DNA of 64,000 bases from Mycobacterium sp. IS-3022 (GCF_001500065.1 NZ_LQIN01000048.1:124001-188000); one strand, 5' to 3'. Numbered from the stretch's first letter, positions 42,991-52,231 are shown. Translations and numbers: made by a program. The notes: generated from the sequence alone by a model not told the origin.

Positions 42991-45018
42991 TTAAACATCA
43001 AGGAAGCGCACGTCTTTGGCGTTGCGCGTGATGAAACTGCGGCGGGCTTCGACGTCCTCGCCCATCAGGATCGAGAACAGTTCGTCGGCGGCCGCGGCAT
43101 CGTCGAGGGTGACCTGACGCAGCACCCGCACCGACGGGTCCATCGTCGTCTCCCACAGCTCCTTGGCGTCCATCTCGCCGAGACCCTTGTAGCGCTGGAT
43201 GCCGTCGTCGGTGTTGATCTTCTTGCCCGCCTTGCGGCCCGCCTCGAGCAAGCCGTCGCGCTCGCGGTCGGAGTAGGCGAACTCGGGGTCACTGCGCTGC
43301 CACTTCAGCTTGTACAGCGGTGGCTGCGCCAAGAAGATGTGCCCGTTTTCGACCAGCGGCTTCATGAACCGGAACAACAGCGTCAGCAGCAGCGTCGAGA
43401 TGTGCTGCCCGTCGACGTCGGCGTCGGCCATCAGCACGATCTTGTGATAGCGCAGCTTGGAGATGTCGAACTCGTCGTGGATACCGGTACCCAGCGCGGT
43501 GATGATCGCCTGCACCTCGGTGTTCTTCAACACGCGGTCGATGCGGGCCTTCTCGACGTTGATGATCTTGCCGCGCAGCGGAAGGATCGCCTGAAACATC
43601 GAGTCGCGGCCGCTCTTGGCCGAGCCGCCGGCCGAATCGCCCTCCACCACATACAGTTCCGACTTGCGCGGATCGGTGGATCGGCAGTCGGCCAGCTTGC
43701 CGGGCAGCCCGCCGATGTCGGTGGCGCTCTTGCGGCGCACCAATTCGCGCGCCTTGCGGGCCGCGATTCGGGCCTGCGCCGACGACACCGCTTTGTTCAC
43801 AATGGTTTTGGCTTCGGCGGGGTTGGCGTCGAACCAGTGCGTGAGTTCCTCGTTGCAGATCTTCTGCACGAACGACTTCACCTCGGTGTTGCCGAGCTTG
43901 GTCTTCGTCTGGCCCTCGAACTGCGGCTCGGACACCTTCACCGAGATCACCGCGGCCAGACCCTCACGGATGTCGTCGCCGGTGAGGTTGGGGTCCTTGT
44001 CTTTCAGCAGCTTCTTGTCCTTGGCGTACTTGTTGACCACCGACGTCAACGCGGCGCGGAAGCCCTCTTCGTGGGTACCGCCCTCGTGGGTGTTGATCGT
44101 GTTGGCGAACGTGTGCACGGACTCGGAGTAACCGGCGTTCCACTGCATCGCGATCTCGACCTCGTGGCCGGAGCCCTTGCCCTCGAAGTCGATGACGCTC
44201 TGCTGGATAGGTGTTTTGGTCCGGTTGATGTGCTTGACGAAATCCACCAGACCGCCGGGATAGTGGAACGTCCGGTGCTTGACCTTGTGCGGGGCGCTGG
44301 CTTCGGCGGCCTTCTCGTCGGCGCTCTTCGGCGCTTCGGCGGTGTCGCTGACGACCTCGTCGACGACTTCCTCCGCGGTGACGCGTTCGTCGGTCAGTTC
44401 GATGGTGAGGCCCTTGTTCAGGAAGGCCATTTCCTGCAGGCGCCGCGCGATCGTCTCGAAGTCGTAGTTCGTCGTCTCGAAGACGTCGGGGTCGGGCCAG
44501 AAACGGATGGTGGTGCCGGTCTTCTTGGTCTTCTCACCCTGCTTGAGCGTTCCCGGCACCGACCGGTCGTAGGTCTGGAACCACTGATAGCCGTCCGTCA
44601 TGATGTCGGCCTCGAGCCGGGTGGACAGCGCGTTCACTACGGACACACCGACGCCGTGCAGACCGCCGGAGACCTGGTAAGCGCCTTCCTCGAACTTGCC
44701 ACCGGCATGCAGAACCGTCATCACGACATCGACGGTCGGGATGCCCGTGGAGTGCATGCCCACGGGGATACCGCGGCCGTCGTCGGTGACCTGGACACCG
44801 CCGTTCTCCAGGAGTCGCACGTCGACTTTTGTCGCGAAACCGGCCATCGCCTCGTCGACGGCGTTGTCGACCACCTCCCAGATCAGGTGGTGCAGGCCGC
44901 GCTCACCGGTGGAGCCGATGTACATGCCCGGGCGTTTGCGGACCGCTTCCAGGCCTTCGAGCACCTTGATCGAATCGGCACCGTATTCTTTCGGGGCACT
45001 CTTCTTCTGGGCAGCCAC
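42991..45018 (-). CDS. gyrB: DNA gyrase subunit B
   Basis: The ATPase subunit of gyrase, 675 residues. The GHKL ATPase domain has EVVDNAVDEA, TDDGRGIPV and GGLHGVGVSVVNALS; the TOPRIM domain has VEGDSAGGSAKSGRD and LMADADVDGQHI; the tail contains YKGLGEMDAKELW. A Glu/Ala/Lys-rich insertion of about 25 residues (around SDTAEAPKSADEKAAEA) lies in the transducer region, as in other mycobacteria. Start is GTG. The 234-base gap to dciA holds the gyrBA promoter; no novobiocin-resistance change is obvious. Confidence 0.98.
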   Translation of the reverse strand: MAAQKKSAPKEYGADSIKVLEGLEAVRKRPGMYIGSTGERGLHHLIWEVVDNAVDEAMAGFATKVDVRLLENGGVQVTDDGRGIPVGMHSTGIPTVDVVMTVLHAGGKFEEGAYQVSGGLHGVGVSVVNALSTRLEADIMTDGYQWFQTYDRSVPGTLKQGEKTKKTGTTIRFWPDPDVFETTNYDFETIARRLQEMAFLNKGLTIELTDERVTAEEVVDEVVSDTAEAPKSADEKAAEASAPHKVKHRTFHYPGGLVDFVKHINRTKTPIQQSVIDFEGKGSGHEVEIAMQWNAGYSESVHTFANTINTHEGGTHEEGFRAALTSVVNKYAKDKKLLKDKDPNLTGDDIREGLAAVISVKVSEPQFEGQTKTKLGNTEVKSFVQKICNEELTHWFDANPAEAKTIVNKAVSSAQARIAARKARELVRRKSATDIGGLPGKLADCRSTDPRKSELYVVEGDSAGGSAKSGRDSMFQAILPLRGKIINVEKARIDRVLKNTEVQAIITALGTGIHDEFDISKLRYHKIVLMADADVDGQHISTLLLTLLFRFMKPLVENGHIFLAQPPLYKLKWQRSDPEFAYSDRERDGLLEAGRKAGKKINTDDGIQRYKGLGEMDAKELWETTMDPSVRVLRQVTLDDAAAADELFSILMGEDVEARRSFITRNAKDVRFLDV

Positions 45019-45252
45019 GTTGGACGGGTCTCCTTGGTCTCTTGCCGGGGAAAGCTGGCTAGGCGGTCGACGGCCGCCTGCGGATCGCTTCCCAGTCTAC
45101 CGTCCGATGGCGACAGGACCGATTCTGAGGGGGCGTTTCTACACACCTATTTGAGCCGCCTGTGGAATTTCTCGATTGAAGGTGCCTGAAGACGCTTGAG
45201 AAGTAGGATCGCGTCGTCCTCGCGGCTCTCAGCCAACAGGCGCGAAGGATGG

Positions 45253-45807
45253 CTAGCCATACGTGTCGCGCGGACCCCGGCCGGGGATGTGGTACCGGCC
45301 CTTGCGCCACGACGGGCCGACCGGGCCGACGATTTTCAGCGATCTGACGACGCCGTCGCCCACTGCATCAGCGATCTTGGCCAGCACCTGGGCTTGCACC
45401 ATCCGCAATTGGGTCGCCCATGCCGTCGACTCCGCCGAGATGGTCAGCACGCCGTCGTTCAACGACGTCGGCGTCGCGTGCGCCGCGATGCCCTCGCCGA
45501 CGACTCCGGCCCAGCGACCGAACACGGCACCCTCGGCGACCCGGCCCGACCACCCGCGGCTGCGGGCGAGGTCACTGGCCGCGGGTCCGAACGGTTGCGG
45601 ATCCCGCGAATCCGGCCCCGGCCCCGACCACCGCCGTCGGCTGCCGCCCGCGATCCGGCGCGGGGCCGACCCGCGGCCGCGGCCGACATCCTTGCCCTGG
45701 CTGCGCGCCGCGCCGCGGGCCTCCTCGAGCGTGCGTCGCACCAGGTCCATTCCCCGCAGGTTCGCCAGGTGCTCGGGTGGGCCCGCCTCGTTCTCGTCCG
45801 CCGTCAT
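45253..45807 (-). CDS. dciA: DciA-type replicative helicase loader (DUF721)
   Basis: A 184-residue protein. The basic N-terminal half has DLVRRTLEEARGAARSQGKD; the C-terminal half is the DUF721/DciA domain with VFGRWAGVVGEGIAAHATP and LTISAESTAWATQLRMVQAQVLAKI, ending RGPRDTYG. DciA proteins load the DnaB helicase in bacteria without DnaC. It matches the Rv0004 position, directly after recF. The ATG overlaps the recF stop (ATGA), which fixes the start; the open frame further upstream is a shadow of recF. Confidence 0.92.
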   Translation of the reverse strand: MTADENEAGPPEHLANLRGMDLVRRTLEEARGAARSQGKDVGRGRGSAPRRIAGGSRRRWSGPGPDSRDPQPFGPAASDLARSRGWSGRVAEGAVFGRWAGVVGEGIAAHATPTSLNDGVLTISAESTAWATQLRMVQAQVLAKIADAVGDGVVRSLKIVGPVGPSWRKGRYHIPGRGPRDTYG

Positions 45808-46961
45808 GGCTGCACCACCGAGATTCGCCCCGCATCGTCGTCGTCTCGCATCGCCACCCCGATCCTGCGCGCATCCCAGTCGCCGGGGATGTCGTCGGGT
45901 ACCGCGGCGGTCACCAGCACCTGCTCGGCCGACCCCGCCACGGTGGCCAGCGCCCGCCGCCGAGCGGTGTCCAACTCCGCAAACACATCGTCGAGTAGCA
46001 GCACCGGATCGCCCCCTTCCGCCCGCAGCAACTCGTAGGCGGCCAACCGCAGCGACAACGCCATCGACCACGATTCCCCGTGGCTGGCATAACCTTTCGC
46101 GATCTGATCGCCGAGCCGCAATTCGAGGTCGTCGCGATGCGGACCGACCAGGCAGACCCCGCGTTCGACTTCGGCATCCCGACGGCGGGCCAACGCGTCG
46201 AGCAACGCGGCCTCGAACAACTCCGCGTCGCCCGTCCCGGCGGACTCTTCCACCGCTTCCACGCCGCTGCGGTAGCGGATCGCCGCCGGCCGCGACCCGG
46301 GCGCCAACAGTTGGTAGGCCTTCTCGACCTCCGGGGCCAGTTGATTGATGAGGTCCACCCGCGCCGCGATCAGCCGCGCACCCTTCTCGGCGAGGTGGCC
46401 GTCCCAGACGTCGAGGGTGTCGAAGACGCTGCGGTCCCCGCGGAATCGCGCGCCGGAGGCCGTTTTCAACAGCGCTGCGCGCTGACGCAAGACCTTGTCG
46501 TAATCCGCGCGGATCGCGGCCACCTGCGGTCTGCGGGTGGTCGCGAGTTCGTCGAGATAGCGGCGTCGTTCGCCGGGGTCGCCACGCACCAGCGCGAGGT
46601 CCTCTGGGGCGAACAGCACCGCCCGCAGCACACCGAGGATCTCGCGGGCGGAACGAACGGGGGAGCGGTTGAGCCGGGCCTTGTTCGCGCGCCCCGCGGT
46701 GATCTCGAGGTCCACCGCGAGTTCGCGTTGCTCGTTGACGACGATCGTCGACACCACCGCCCGTTCGGCGCCGGTCCGGATCAGCGGCGCGTCCGCGGCC
46801 ACCCGGTGTGAACTCAGCGTCGACGAATACCACAGCGCCTCAACGAGATTCGTCTTACCGTAGCCGTTCGGTCCGACGAACACGGTGCGACCCGGCTCGA
46901 GGTCCAATTCGACGCGCGGCCACGACCGGAAGTCGGTCAGCGCAAGACGGCGGACGTACAC
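45804..46961 (-). CDS. recF: DNA repair ATPase RecF
   Basis: A 385-residue ABC-type ATPase that loads RecA at gaps. Walker A is GPNGYGKTN near residue 30, the signature region is SHGESWSMALSLRL and Walker B is PVLLLDDVFAELD. The GTG start (VYVRRLALTDFRSW) gives exactly the length of the tuberculosis protein; the frame is open 100 codons upstream, but that part overlaps gnd and has no similarity to RecF. It starts 11 bases after gnd and overlaps dciA. Confidence 0.96.
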   Translation of the reverse strand: MYVRRLALTDFRSWPRVELDLEPGRTVFVGPNGYGKTNLVEALWYSSTLSSHRVAADAPLIRTGAERAVVSTIVVNEQRELAVDLEITAGRANKARLNRSPVRSAREILGVLRAVLFAPEDLALVRGDPGERRRYLDELATTRRPQVAAIRADYDKVLRQRAALLKTASGARFRGDRSVFDTLDVWDGHLAEKGARLIAARVDLINQLAPEVEKAYQLLAPGSRPAAIRYRSGVEAVEESAGTGDAELFEAALLDALARRRDAEVERGVCLVGPHRDDLELRLGDQIAKGYASHGESWSMALSLRLAAYELLRAEGGDPVLLLDDVFAELDTARRRALATVAGSAEQVLVTAAVPDDIPGDWDARRIGVAMRDDDDAGRISVVQP

Positions 46962-46972
46962 GGCGTCGCGAC

Positions 46973-47866
46973 CTAGCCGGACTCGCTGACCCGTTTGACC
47001 GCGTGCCCGCCGAACTGGTTGCGCAGCGCCGAGACCGCCTTCATCGCCGGCGAATCCTCCTGGCGCGAGGCGAACCGCGCGAACAGCGACGCCGCGATCA
47101 CCGGCATCGGCACCCGGTGGCTGATGGCCTCCTCCACGGTCCATCGCCCTTCCCCGGAATCCTCGGTGTAGCCGCTGATGTCGGTGAACTTCGGGTCTTC
47201 CTTCAACGCCTTGGCGAGCAGCTGCTGCAGCCATGACCGCACCACGGTGCCGTTGGTCCACGCCTGAATGACGGCCTGGGTGTCGGTGATGAGCTCCTCG
47301 GCCGCCAGCAGCTCATAACCTTCGGCGTAGGCCATCATCAGGCCGTACTCGATGCCGTTGTGCACCATCTTCGCGTAGTGCCCCGCACCGACCGGTCCGG
47401 CGTGCACGAACCCGTCTTCACGAGGTCCCGGCGGCCGCAACGCGTCGAAGATCGGCATCGCGCGTTCGACGTCGGCGTCGCTACCGCCGACCATCAGGCC
47501 GTAGCCTTCCTTCAATCCCCAGACACCGCCGGACACGCCCGCGTCGATGAACGCAATTCCCTTGTCGTTCAACAGTTTCGCGTGTGGTCCGTCTTCGGTG
47601 TAGCGGGAGTTGCCGCCGTCGATGACGAGATCGCCCTCGCCGAGTTCGTCGGCCAGGGATGCGATGGTCTCGTGGGTGATCGGGCCGGACGGCACCATCA
47701 CCCACACCACCCGCGGCGCATCCAGCGCATCGGCCAACGCCGCGAGCGTCGGGACGTCGGTCACTTCCGGTCTGGGGTCATAGCCGACGACTTCATGCCC
47801 GCCTTCGCGCAAGCGTTCGCGCATGTTGAAGCCCATCTTGCCCAGACCGACCAGCCCGAGTTGCAT
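46973..47866 (-). CDS. gnd: 6-phosphogluconate dehydrogenase (decarboxylating, short form)
   Basis: A 297-residue pentose-phosphate enzyme that oxidises 6-phosphogluconate to ribulose-5-phosphate. The Rossmann motif is GLVGLGKMGFNM; the substrate and catalytic blocks are VIDGGNSRYTEDG, FIDAGVSGGVWGLKEGYGLMVGG and GAGHYAKMVHNGIEYGLM. The roughly 300-residue type generally prefers NAD over NADP. It lies between dnaN and recF, as in M. smegmatis and relatives, and unlike the tuberculosis complex where dnaN and recF are adjacent. It starts 27 bases after the dnaN stop, so it shares the replication transcript. Confidence 0.95.
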   Translation of the reverse strand: MQLGLVGLGKMGFNMRERLREGGHEVVGYDPRPEVTDVPTLAALADALDAPRVVWVMVPSGPITHETIASLADELGEGDLVIDGGNSRYTEDGPHAKLLNDKGIAFIDAGVSGGVWGLKEGYGLMVGGSDADVERAMPIFDALRPPGPREDGFVHAGPVGAGHYAKMVHNGIEYGLMMAYAEGYELLAAEELITDTQAVIQAWTNGTVVRSWLQQLLAKALKEDPKFTDISGYTEDSGEGRWTVEEAISHRVPMPVIAASLFARFASRQEDSPAMKAVSALRNQFGGHAVKRVSESG

Positions 47867-47893
47867 ATGCGCCCCTTCCGTGGCGTCGGCCGG

Positions 47894-49093
47894 TCAGCCG
47901 GGAAGCCGCACCGGCATCAGCAGGTACACGTAGTCCGTCTGCTGCGCGGGAAACGGCCCCGCTGCAGCGACACTCGCATCGTCGTCACTGGCCGGACGCA
48001 ACACGGCGGGACGGCTGGGTGTGGTGAAGCCGAATGTCACCCGCTCGGAGTGAAGCGAACCGATCCCGTCGGTCAGGTACGTCGGATTGAACGCGATGGT
48101 CAACGGGTCTCCGACGAAGCTGACAGGAAGGTCTTCTTCCGCGCGCCCCACGTCGTCGGCGCCGGCCGAAAGCCGCAGTGCGTCGTCGGAGAATTCCATC
48201 CGCACCTGCGCGCCGCGGTCCGCGACCAACGCGACACGCTTGATCGCCTCGGTGAGTTCGGCGACTCCGATCGTCGCCATCGCGGTGTGCTCGGTCGGCA
48301 GCAGTTGCCGGAATTTCGGGAACTCGGCATCGAGCAGTCGCGTGGTGCTGCGTTTGCCGCCGCTGCTGATTCCGAGCAATCCCTCCTTGCCGACGGCCGC
48401 ACCGGCCCCCAGCGAAAGATGCACATCGCCGCCGTCGGCACCGGCCTTGGCGGCCTCCGACAACGTCTTGGCCGGCACCAGAACCGCGGCTTCGATGTCG
48501 GCGCCCGCCGTTGACCACGTCAGCTCGCGCACCGCCAACCGGAACCGGTCGGTGGCCGCCAAAACGACCTTCTCCCCGGCGATTTCGAGCCGGATACCGG
48601 TCAGCATGGGCAGCGTGTCATCGCGGCCGGCGGCGATGGCAACCTGGCCGATCGCTTCGGCGAACAAGTCGGCGGAGATGACCCCGGTCTCGTCCGGCAA
48701 CGTGGGCAGGGTCGGATAGTCCTCGACGGCCATGGTCGGAAGCGAGAAGCGGGAACTACCACAGGTCAACGACACCCGGGTGCCTTCGACGCTGACATCG
48801 ATCGGCTTCGCCGGCAAAGCGCGGGTGATGTCCGACAGCAGCCGGCCGGACACCAAAACGCTGCCGGGTGAAGCGATCTCGGCCGGCACCTGCACCTCGG
48901 CGGAAACCTCGTAGTCGAATCCCGAAATCGTCAACCCATCCTCGGAACCGGTCAGCAACACGCCGGCGAGCACCGGAACAGTTGGTCGAGTCGGCAGATT
49001 GCGGGCCACCCACGCGACAGCGTCGGCGAAGTCCTCTCGTACCAGGCGGAACTTCAGATCGGTGACACCAACCGTTGTCGTCGCCACGTCCAT
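47894..49093 (-). CDS. dnaN: DNA polymerase III sliding clamp (beta)
   Basis: A 399-residue beta clamp with three similar domains: FRLVREDFADAVAWVARNLP and VLLTGSEDGLTISGFDYEV, then FRLAVRELTWS, then EFSDDALRLSAG and the C-terminal end YVYLLMPVRLPG, which forms the peptide-binding pocket. It tethers polymerase to DNA and recruits repair enzymes. The ATG lies downstream of oriC. Length and sequence are normal for mycobacteria. Confidence 0.97.
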   Translation of the reverse strand: MDVATTTVGVTDLKFRLVREDFADAVAWVARNLPTRPTVPVLAGVLLTGSEDGLTISGFDYEVSAEVQVPAEIASPGSVLVSGRLLSDITRALPAKPIDVSVEGTRVSLTCGSSRFSLPTMAVEDYPTLPTLPDETGVISADLFAEAIGQVAIAAGRDDTLPMLTGIRLEIAGEKVVLAATDRFRLAVRELTWSTAGADIEAAVLVPAKTLSEAAKAGADGGDVHLSLGAGAAVGKEGLLGISSGGKRSTTRLLDAEFPKFRQLLPTEHTAMATIGVAELTEAIKRVALVADRGAQVRMEFSDDALRLSAGADDVGRAEEDLPVSFVGDPLTIAFNPTYLTDGIGSLHSERVTFGFTTPSRPAVLRPASDDDASVAAAGPFPAQQTDYVYLLMPVRLPG

Positions 49094-49652
49094 TGAGTCC
49101 CTTCGATCAATACCACGACAAGCATCAAGCAGCGGTTTCCCGGTGTCTCACCACGCGTCTGACCGATGCGCCCGACGACCGTAACGGCTGTCGATGAATC
49201 ACCGTAGAGCTTTCCGCCCCAACTTGAAAGCTAATCGATCGGGCTGACATCGACGGTTACCGGTGGGCTCACGGCCGGCCGGCTCGGTGCTTCCCCAGCC
49301 GCCTTCTTCGAAGAGGATCTTTTGGAGATTTACAAGCAACAGTATTAGGGCCTGTGGAAGCTGGGGATGAATCGATGTCGGCCCTGCTGACAGGCGTGCG
49401 ACCGTGTGGGGCAGCTGTGGATGAGTGCAGGCCAGGGTGGGATTGAGTGTGGAGAGGCCGGCGGGTGTGCACGAATCAGCGAGTAGTTCGCCGGTTGAGC
49501 CCAGGTTCTCCACATCGATGTGCACAACCTCCGCGTGTGACGGATGGTGTGGCCGGGACAGAAGATTTTTGGAGAATTTTCGTGGTCGTCGCAGGAGACG
49601 CCGACATCTGGGCGCGCGCGGCACGAGCAACCGCGGGGGAGGAGCGGGCGAT
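49094..49652. other. oriC: Chromosomal origin oriC (dnaA-dnaN intergenic region)
   Basis: A 559-base gene-free region between dnaA and dnaN, the mapped origin position in mycobacteria. It has several DnaA boxes (about 49416-49527) and two AT-richer stretches, one at about 49310-49350 and one at 49560-49585, that are candidates for the unwinding element. The short sequence TTTTGGAGA occurs in both (49320-49328 and 49567-49575), so they bracket the boxes as a direct repeat. Confidence 0.9.
49416..49527. promoter_or_regulatory. DnaA boxes in oriC
   Basis: Four candidate boxes. TGTGGATGA (49416-49424, complement TCATCCACA) and TGTGGAGAG (49448-49456, complement CTCTCCACA) are on one strand; TTCTCCACA (49506-49514) is on the other. 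TGTGCACAA (49519-49527, complement TTGTGCACA) has one mismatch. A weaker copy, TGTGGAAGC, is at 49353. Mycobacterial boxes are known to deviate from the E. coli consensus. Confidence 0.75.
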
Positions 49653-51140
49653 TCAGCGCTTGGAGCGCTGGCGAATTCGCGTCGTGAGTTCCTTCACGTG
49701 ATCGAAGACCTCGCGGCGCTCGGCCATTTCACCGCGAATCTTCTTCTCGGCGTACATGACGGTGGTGTGGTCGCGCCCGAACGCCTGGCCGATCTTCGGA
49801 AGGGACAGATCGGTCAGCTCGCGGCAGAGGTACATGGCGATCTGTCGGGACTGCGCGAGGGCGCGGGTCTTGCCGGGGCCGCGCAGTTCCTCGACCGTCG
49901 TCTCGAAATATTCGGCGGTGGCCGCCATGATCGTCGCAGTGCTGATCTGCATGGTGCTGGGATCGGAGATCAGATCACGCAGCACGATCTCGGCCAACGA
50001 CTTGTCGATCGTGGTCTTGTTCAGTGACGCGAACGCCGTGACCCGGATGAGCGCGCCCTCGAGTTCACGGATGTTGCGTTCGATGCTGCTGGCGATGAGT
50101 TCGAGGACATCGTCGGGCACGTCGAGCCGGTCCATCTGCGCCTTCTTGCGCAGGATCGCGATTCGCGTCTCCAACTCCGGCGGCTGGACGTCCGTGATCA
50201 GTCCCCACTCGAAGCGGGTGCGGAGCCGGTCCTCGAGGGTGGCCAGCTGCTTGGGCGGCCGGTCCGAGGAGATGACGATCTGCTTGTTGGCGTTGTGCAG
50301 GGTATTGAAGGTGTGGAAGAACTCCTCCTGGATGCCTTCTTTGCCCTCGATGAACTGGATGTCGTCGACCAGCAGCACATCGATGTCGCGGTAACTGCGT
50401 TTGAAGGACGCCTTGCGGTCGTCGCGCAACGAGTTGATGAAGTCGTTGGTGAATTCCTCGGTCGAGACGTACTTCACCCGCATGCCGGGAAACAACCGCT
50501 GCGCGTAGTTGCCTGCCGCGTGCAACAGGTGCGTCTTGCCCAGGCCGGACTCGCCCCAGATGAACAGCGGGTTGTAGGCGCGGGCCGGCGCCTCGGCGAT
50601 GGCCAGGGTGGCGGCGTGGGCAAACCGGTTCGACGCGCCGATGACGAAGGTGTCGAACGTGTAGCGCCGGTTGAGGTTGACCGCGCTGGGGCCGTCGGTC
50701 AGCGTGTTCGGCGGCCGGCTGGTGAAGTACGTCGGCCAGCTTTCCTCGGCGCTGATGCGGGCTTCGAAGTCCTCATCGACCTCATCGGGTTCGGCGACGG
50801 CGGACAGCCCGTTGAGCGGCCCCTCGGTGGCGTCGTCGGGACCGGGATCGGCGATGCGCACACCCAGTTCGACGCGCTGGCCGAGCTGACGGCTCAATGC
50901 GGTGATGATCGGCTCGCGCAGATGGCGTTCGATCTCGTTCTGGACGAACGGGGTCGGCACGGACAGCAGGGCAAATCCCTCGGTGATGACGAGCGGTTTG
51001 ACGAGTTTCAGCCATGCTCTTTGCTGTGGGGTGAGGGTCGGGCCGTGATCGCCGATGGTTCCGGCGCCGGGGCCACCGTTGAGTTCGGCAACCACGGTGT
51101 TCCAAACGGCGACGAAAGGCGGGTCGGGGTCAGCTGTCAA
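49653..51140 (-). CDS. dnaA: Replication initiator DnaA
   Basis: A 495-residue initiator. Domain I (1-100) has VWNTVVAELN and FVQNEIERHL; domain II is a variable acidic linker; domain III (AAA+) has NPLFIWGESGLGKTHLLHA, VLLVDDIQFIEGK and SSDRPPKQL; domain IV has the DNA-binding signature SLPKIGQAFGRDHTTVMYA and ends RIRQRSKR. The start is TTG, as in M. tuberculosis, giving (M)TADPDPPF. No shadows or frame problems. Confidence 0.97.
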   Translation of the reverse strand: MTADPDPPFVAVWNTVVAELNGGPGAGTIGDHGPTLTPQQRAWLKLVKPLVITEGFALLSVPTPFVQNEIERHLREPIITALSRQLGQRVELGVRIADPGPDDATEGPLNGLSAVAEPDEVDEDFEARISAEESWPTYFTSRPPNTLTDGPSAVNLNRRYTFDTFVIGASNRFAHAATLAIAEAPARAYNPLFIWGESGLGKTHLLHAAGNYAQRLFPGMRVKYVSTEEFTNDFINSLRDDRKASFKRSYRDIDVLLVDDIQFIEGKEGIQEEFFHTFNTLHNANKQIVISSDRPPKQLATLEDRLRTRFEWGLITDVQPPELETRIAILRKKAQMDRLDVPDDVLELIASSIERNIRELEGALIRVTAFASLNKTTIDKSLAEIVLRDLISDPSTMQISTATIMAATAEYFETTVEELRGPGKTRALAQSRQIAMYLCRELTDLSLPKIGQAFGRDHTTVMYAEKKIRGEMAERREVFDHVKELTTRIRQRSKR

Positions 51141-51695
51141 CGACGACTACCCCCTTGCGGTCGACCCAGAGACGACCAATGGAACGAGGACGATCTGTCC
51201 ACAAAGTTATCCACAGGCTGTGGAGACAGGACAGTCGTCGTCGTTCTGTTGTCTACCGGCGGGAACGCCGCGGGCCGGGGCACATCACGGAAGTGAGGCA
51301 TCCTGTGGGCTCACGACTAGTCGGGCGTCCTCGCTTCGTTGTTCGTCGCCGTTTCGTTATCGAATCGGCCTTGGCAGAAGCTAACAGTTTTCTCGGCGGG
51401 TGCCAACCGTTCTGCAACATTGCGCGGGTGGATATTTCGGCTTCCGGCGGCATCGTGACGGGTGGTGCAATTGTGGCTGTCGTCCGGGCCATCGGGCGAG
51501 GTTTGACCCAGCGAAAACTCGTCAGTACCCTCGAACAGTCGCCCGTACGAGGCGATACGGCTGCGATCCGGTTCCGACCGGGGACCGCGCCGGCTAGCAA
51601 GACGGACGAGCTTACCAACGGCAACTGCGTCCACACCGATTCGTACGCCGATCGGTGGGGGCTGCGGATGCCAGACGCAACAAGGAGATACAGCC
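51141..51695. promoter_or_regulatory. dnaA-rpmH intergenic region
   Basis: A 555-base divergent region holding the dnaA promoter (left) and the rpmH promoter (right). It contains a DnaA box cluster at 51195-51227. Its remaining part (51240-51680) shows no convincing gene; open frames there have no recognisable protein features. An rpmH Shine-Dalgarno (AAGGAG) is at its right end. Confidence 0.6.
51195..51227. promoter_or_regulatory. DnaA box cluster upstream of dnaA
   Basis: CTGTCCACA (51195-51203), the consensus box TTATCCACA (51207-51215) and an inverted weaker copy TGTGGAGAC (51219-51227). The cluster begins 55 bases upstream of the dnaA start codon, a position suited to autoregulation by DnaA or to being part of a bipartite origin. 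Confidence 0.75.
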
Positions 51696-51839
51696 GTGGC
51701 CAAGGGCAAGCGGACCTTCCAGCCGAACAACCGGCGCCGGGCGCGCGTGCATGGCTTCCGGCTGCGGATGCGCACCCGCGCGGGCCGCGCGATCGTGGCG
51801 AACCGCCGCGGCAAGGGTCGGCGCAAGCTGACTGCGTGA
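51696..51839 (+). CDS. rpmH: Ribosomal protein bL34
   Basis: A 47-residue, highly basic ribosomal protein L34 of the large subunit: AKGKRTFQPNNRRRARVHGF, then RMRTRAGRAIVANRRGKGR. The start is GTG with AAGGAG nine bases upstream. It is too short for many ORF callers but unmistakable. It is the first gene of the rpmH-rnpA-yidD-yidC-jag-rsmG-parA-parB array. Confidence 0.97.
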   Translation: MAKGKRTFQPNNRRRARVHGFRLRMRTRAGRAIVANRRGKGRRKLTA

Positions 51840-51871
51840 TTCCCACGTGACTTCAAGCGGAGTCTGACGCG

Positions 51872-52231
51872 GTGCTTCCGGCGCGGTACCGGATGACGCG
51901 GTCGACGGAGTTCGGGATCACGGTCAACCGAGGGGTGCGCGCGGTGCAGCCCGACCTCGTCGTGCATGCGTTGCGGTCGGAAGTGGCCGCCGAGCCGGGC
52001 CCGCGGATCGGGCTCGTCGTGTCGAAGGCCGTCGGGACCGCGGTGCAACGGCATCGGGTGGCCAGGCGGTTGCGGCATGTTGCGCGCACGGTGCTCGACG
52101 AGCTCGATCCGGCCGATCGGGTGGTGATCCGCGCGCTGCCCAGCAGCAGGCATGCCATATCGGCGCGCCTCGAGCAGGAGCTGCGCACGGCCCTGCGCCG
52201 GAGGAGGCCCAAGAACGAGGCGGCCGGGTGA
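51872..52231 (+). CDS. rnpA: Ribonuclease P protein component
   Basis: A 119-residue protein subunit of RNase P, which matures tRNA 5' ends together with the catalytic RNA. The family block is RIGLVVSKAVGTAVQRHRVARRLRHVA, where the canonical RNR motif reads RHR, as in other mycobacteria. Start is GTG. Its stop overlaps the yidD GTG (GTGA). Confidence 0.94.
   Translation: MLPARYRMTRSTEFGITVNRGVRAVQPDLVVHALRSEVAAEPGPRIGLVVSKAVGTAVQRHRVARRLRHVARTVLDELDPADRVVIRALPSSRHAISARLEQELRTALRRRRPKNEAAG

Noticed and set aside
43339..45189. A 616-codon open frame antisense to gyrB
   Set aside because: Same cause: a mirror of gyrB codon bias, with no Shine-Dalgarno or protein family.
51240..51690. Possible extra gene upstream of rpmH in the same frame
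   Set aside because: The open frame runs into the rpmH region but shows no family features, no ribosome-binding site and no codon pattern different from background.
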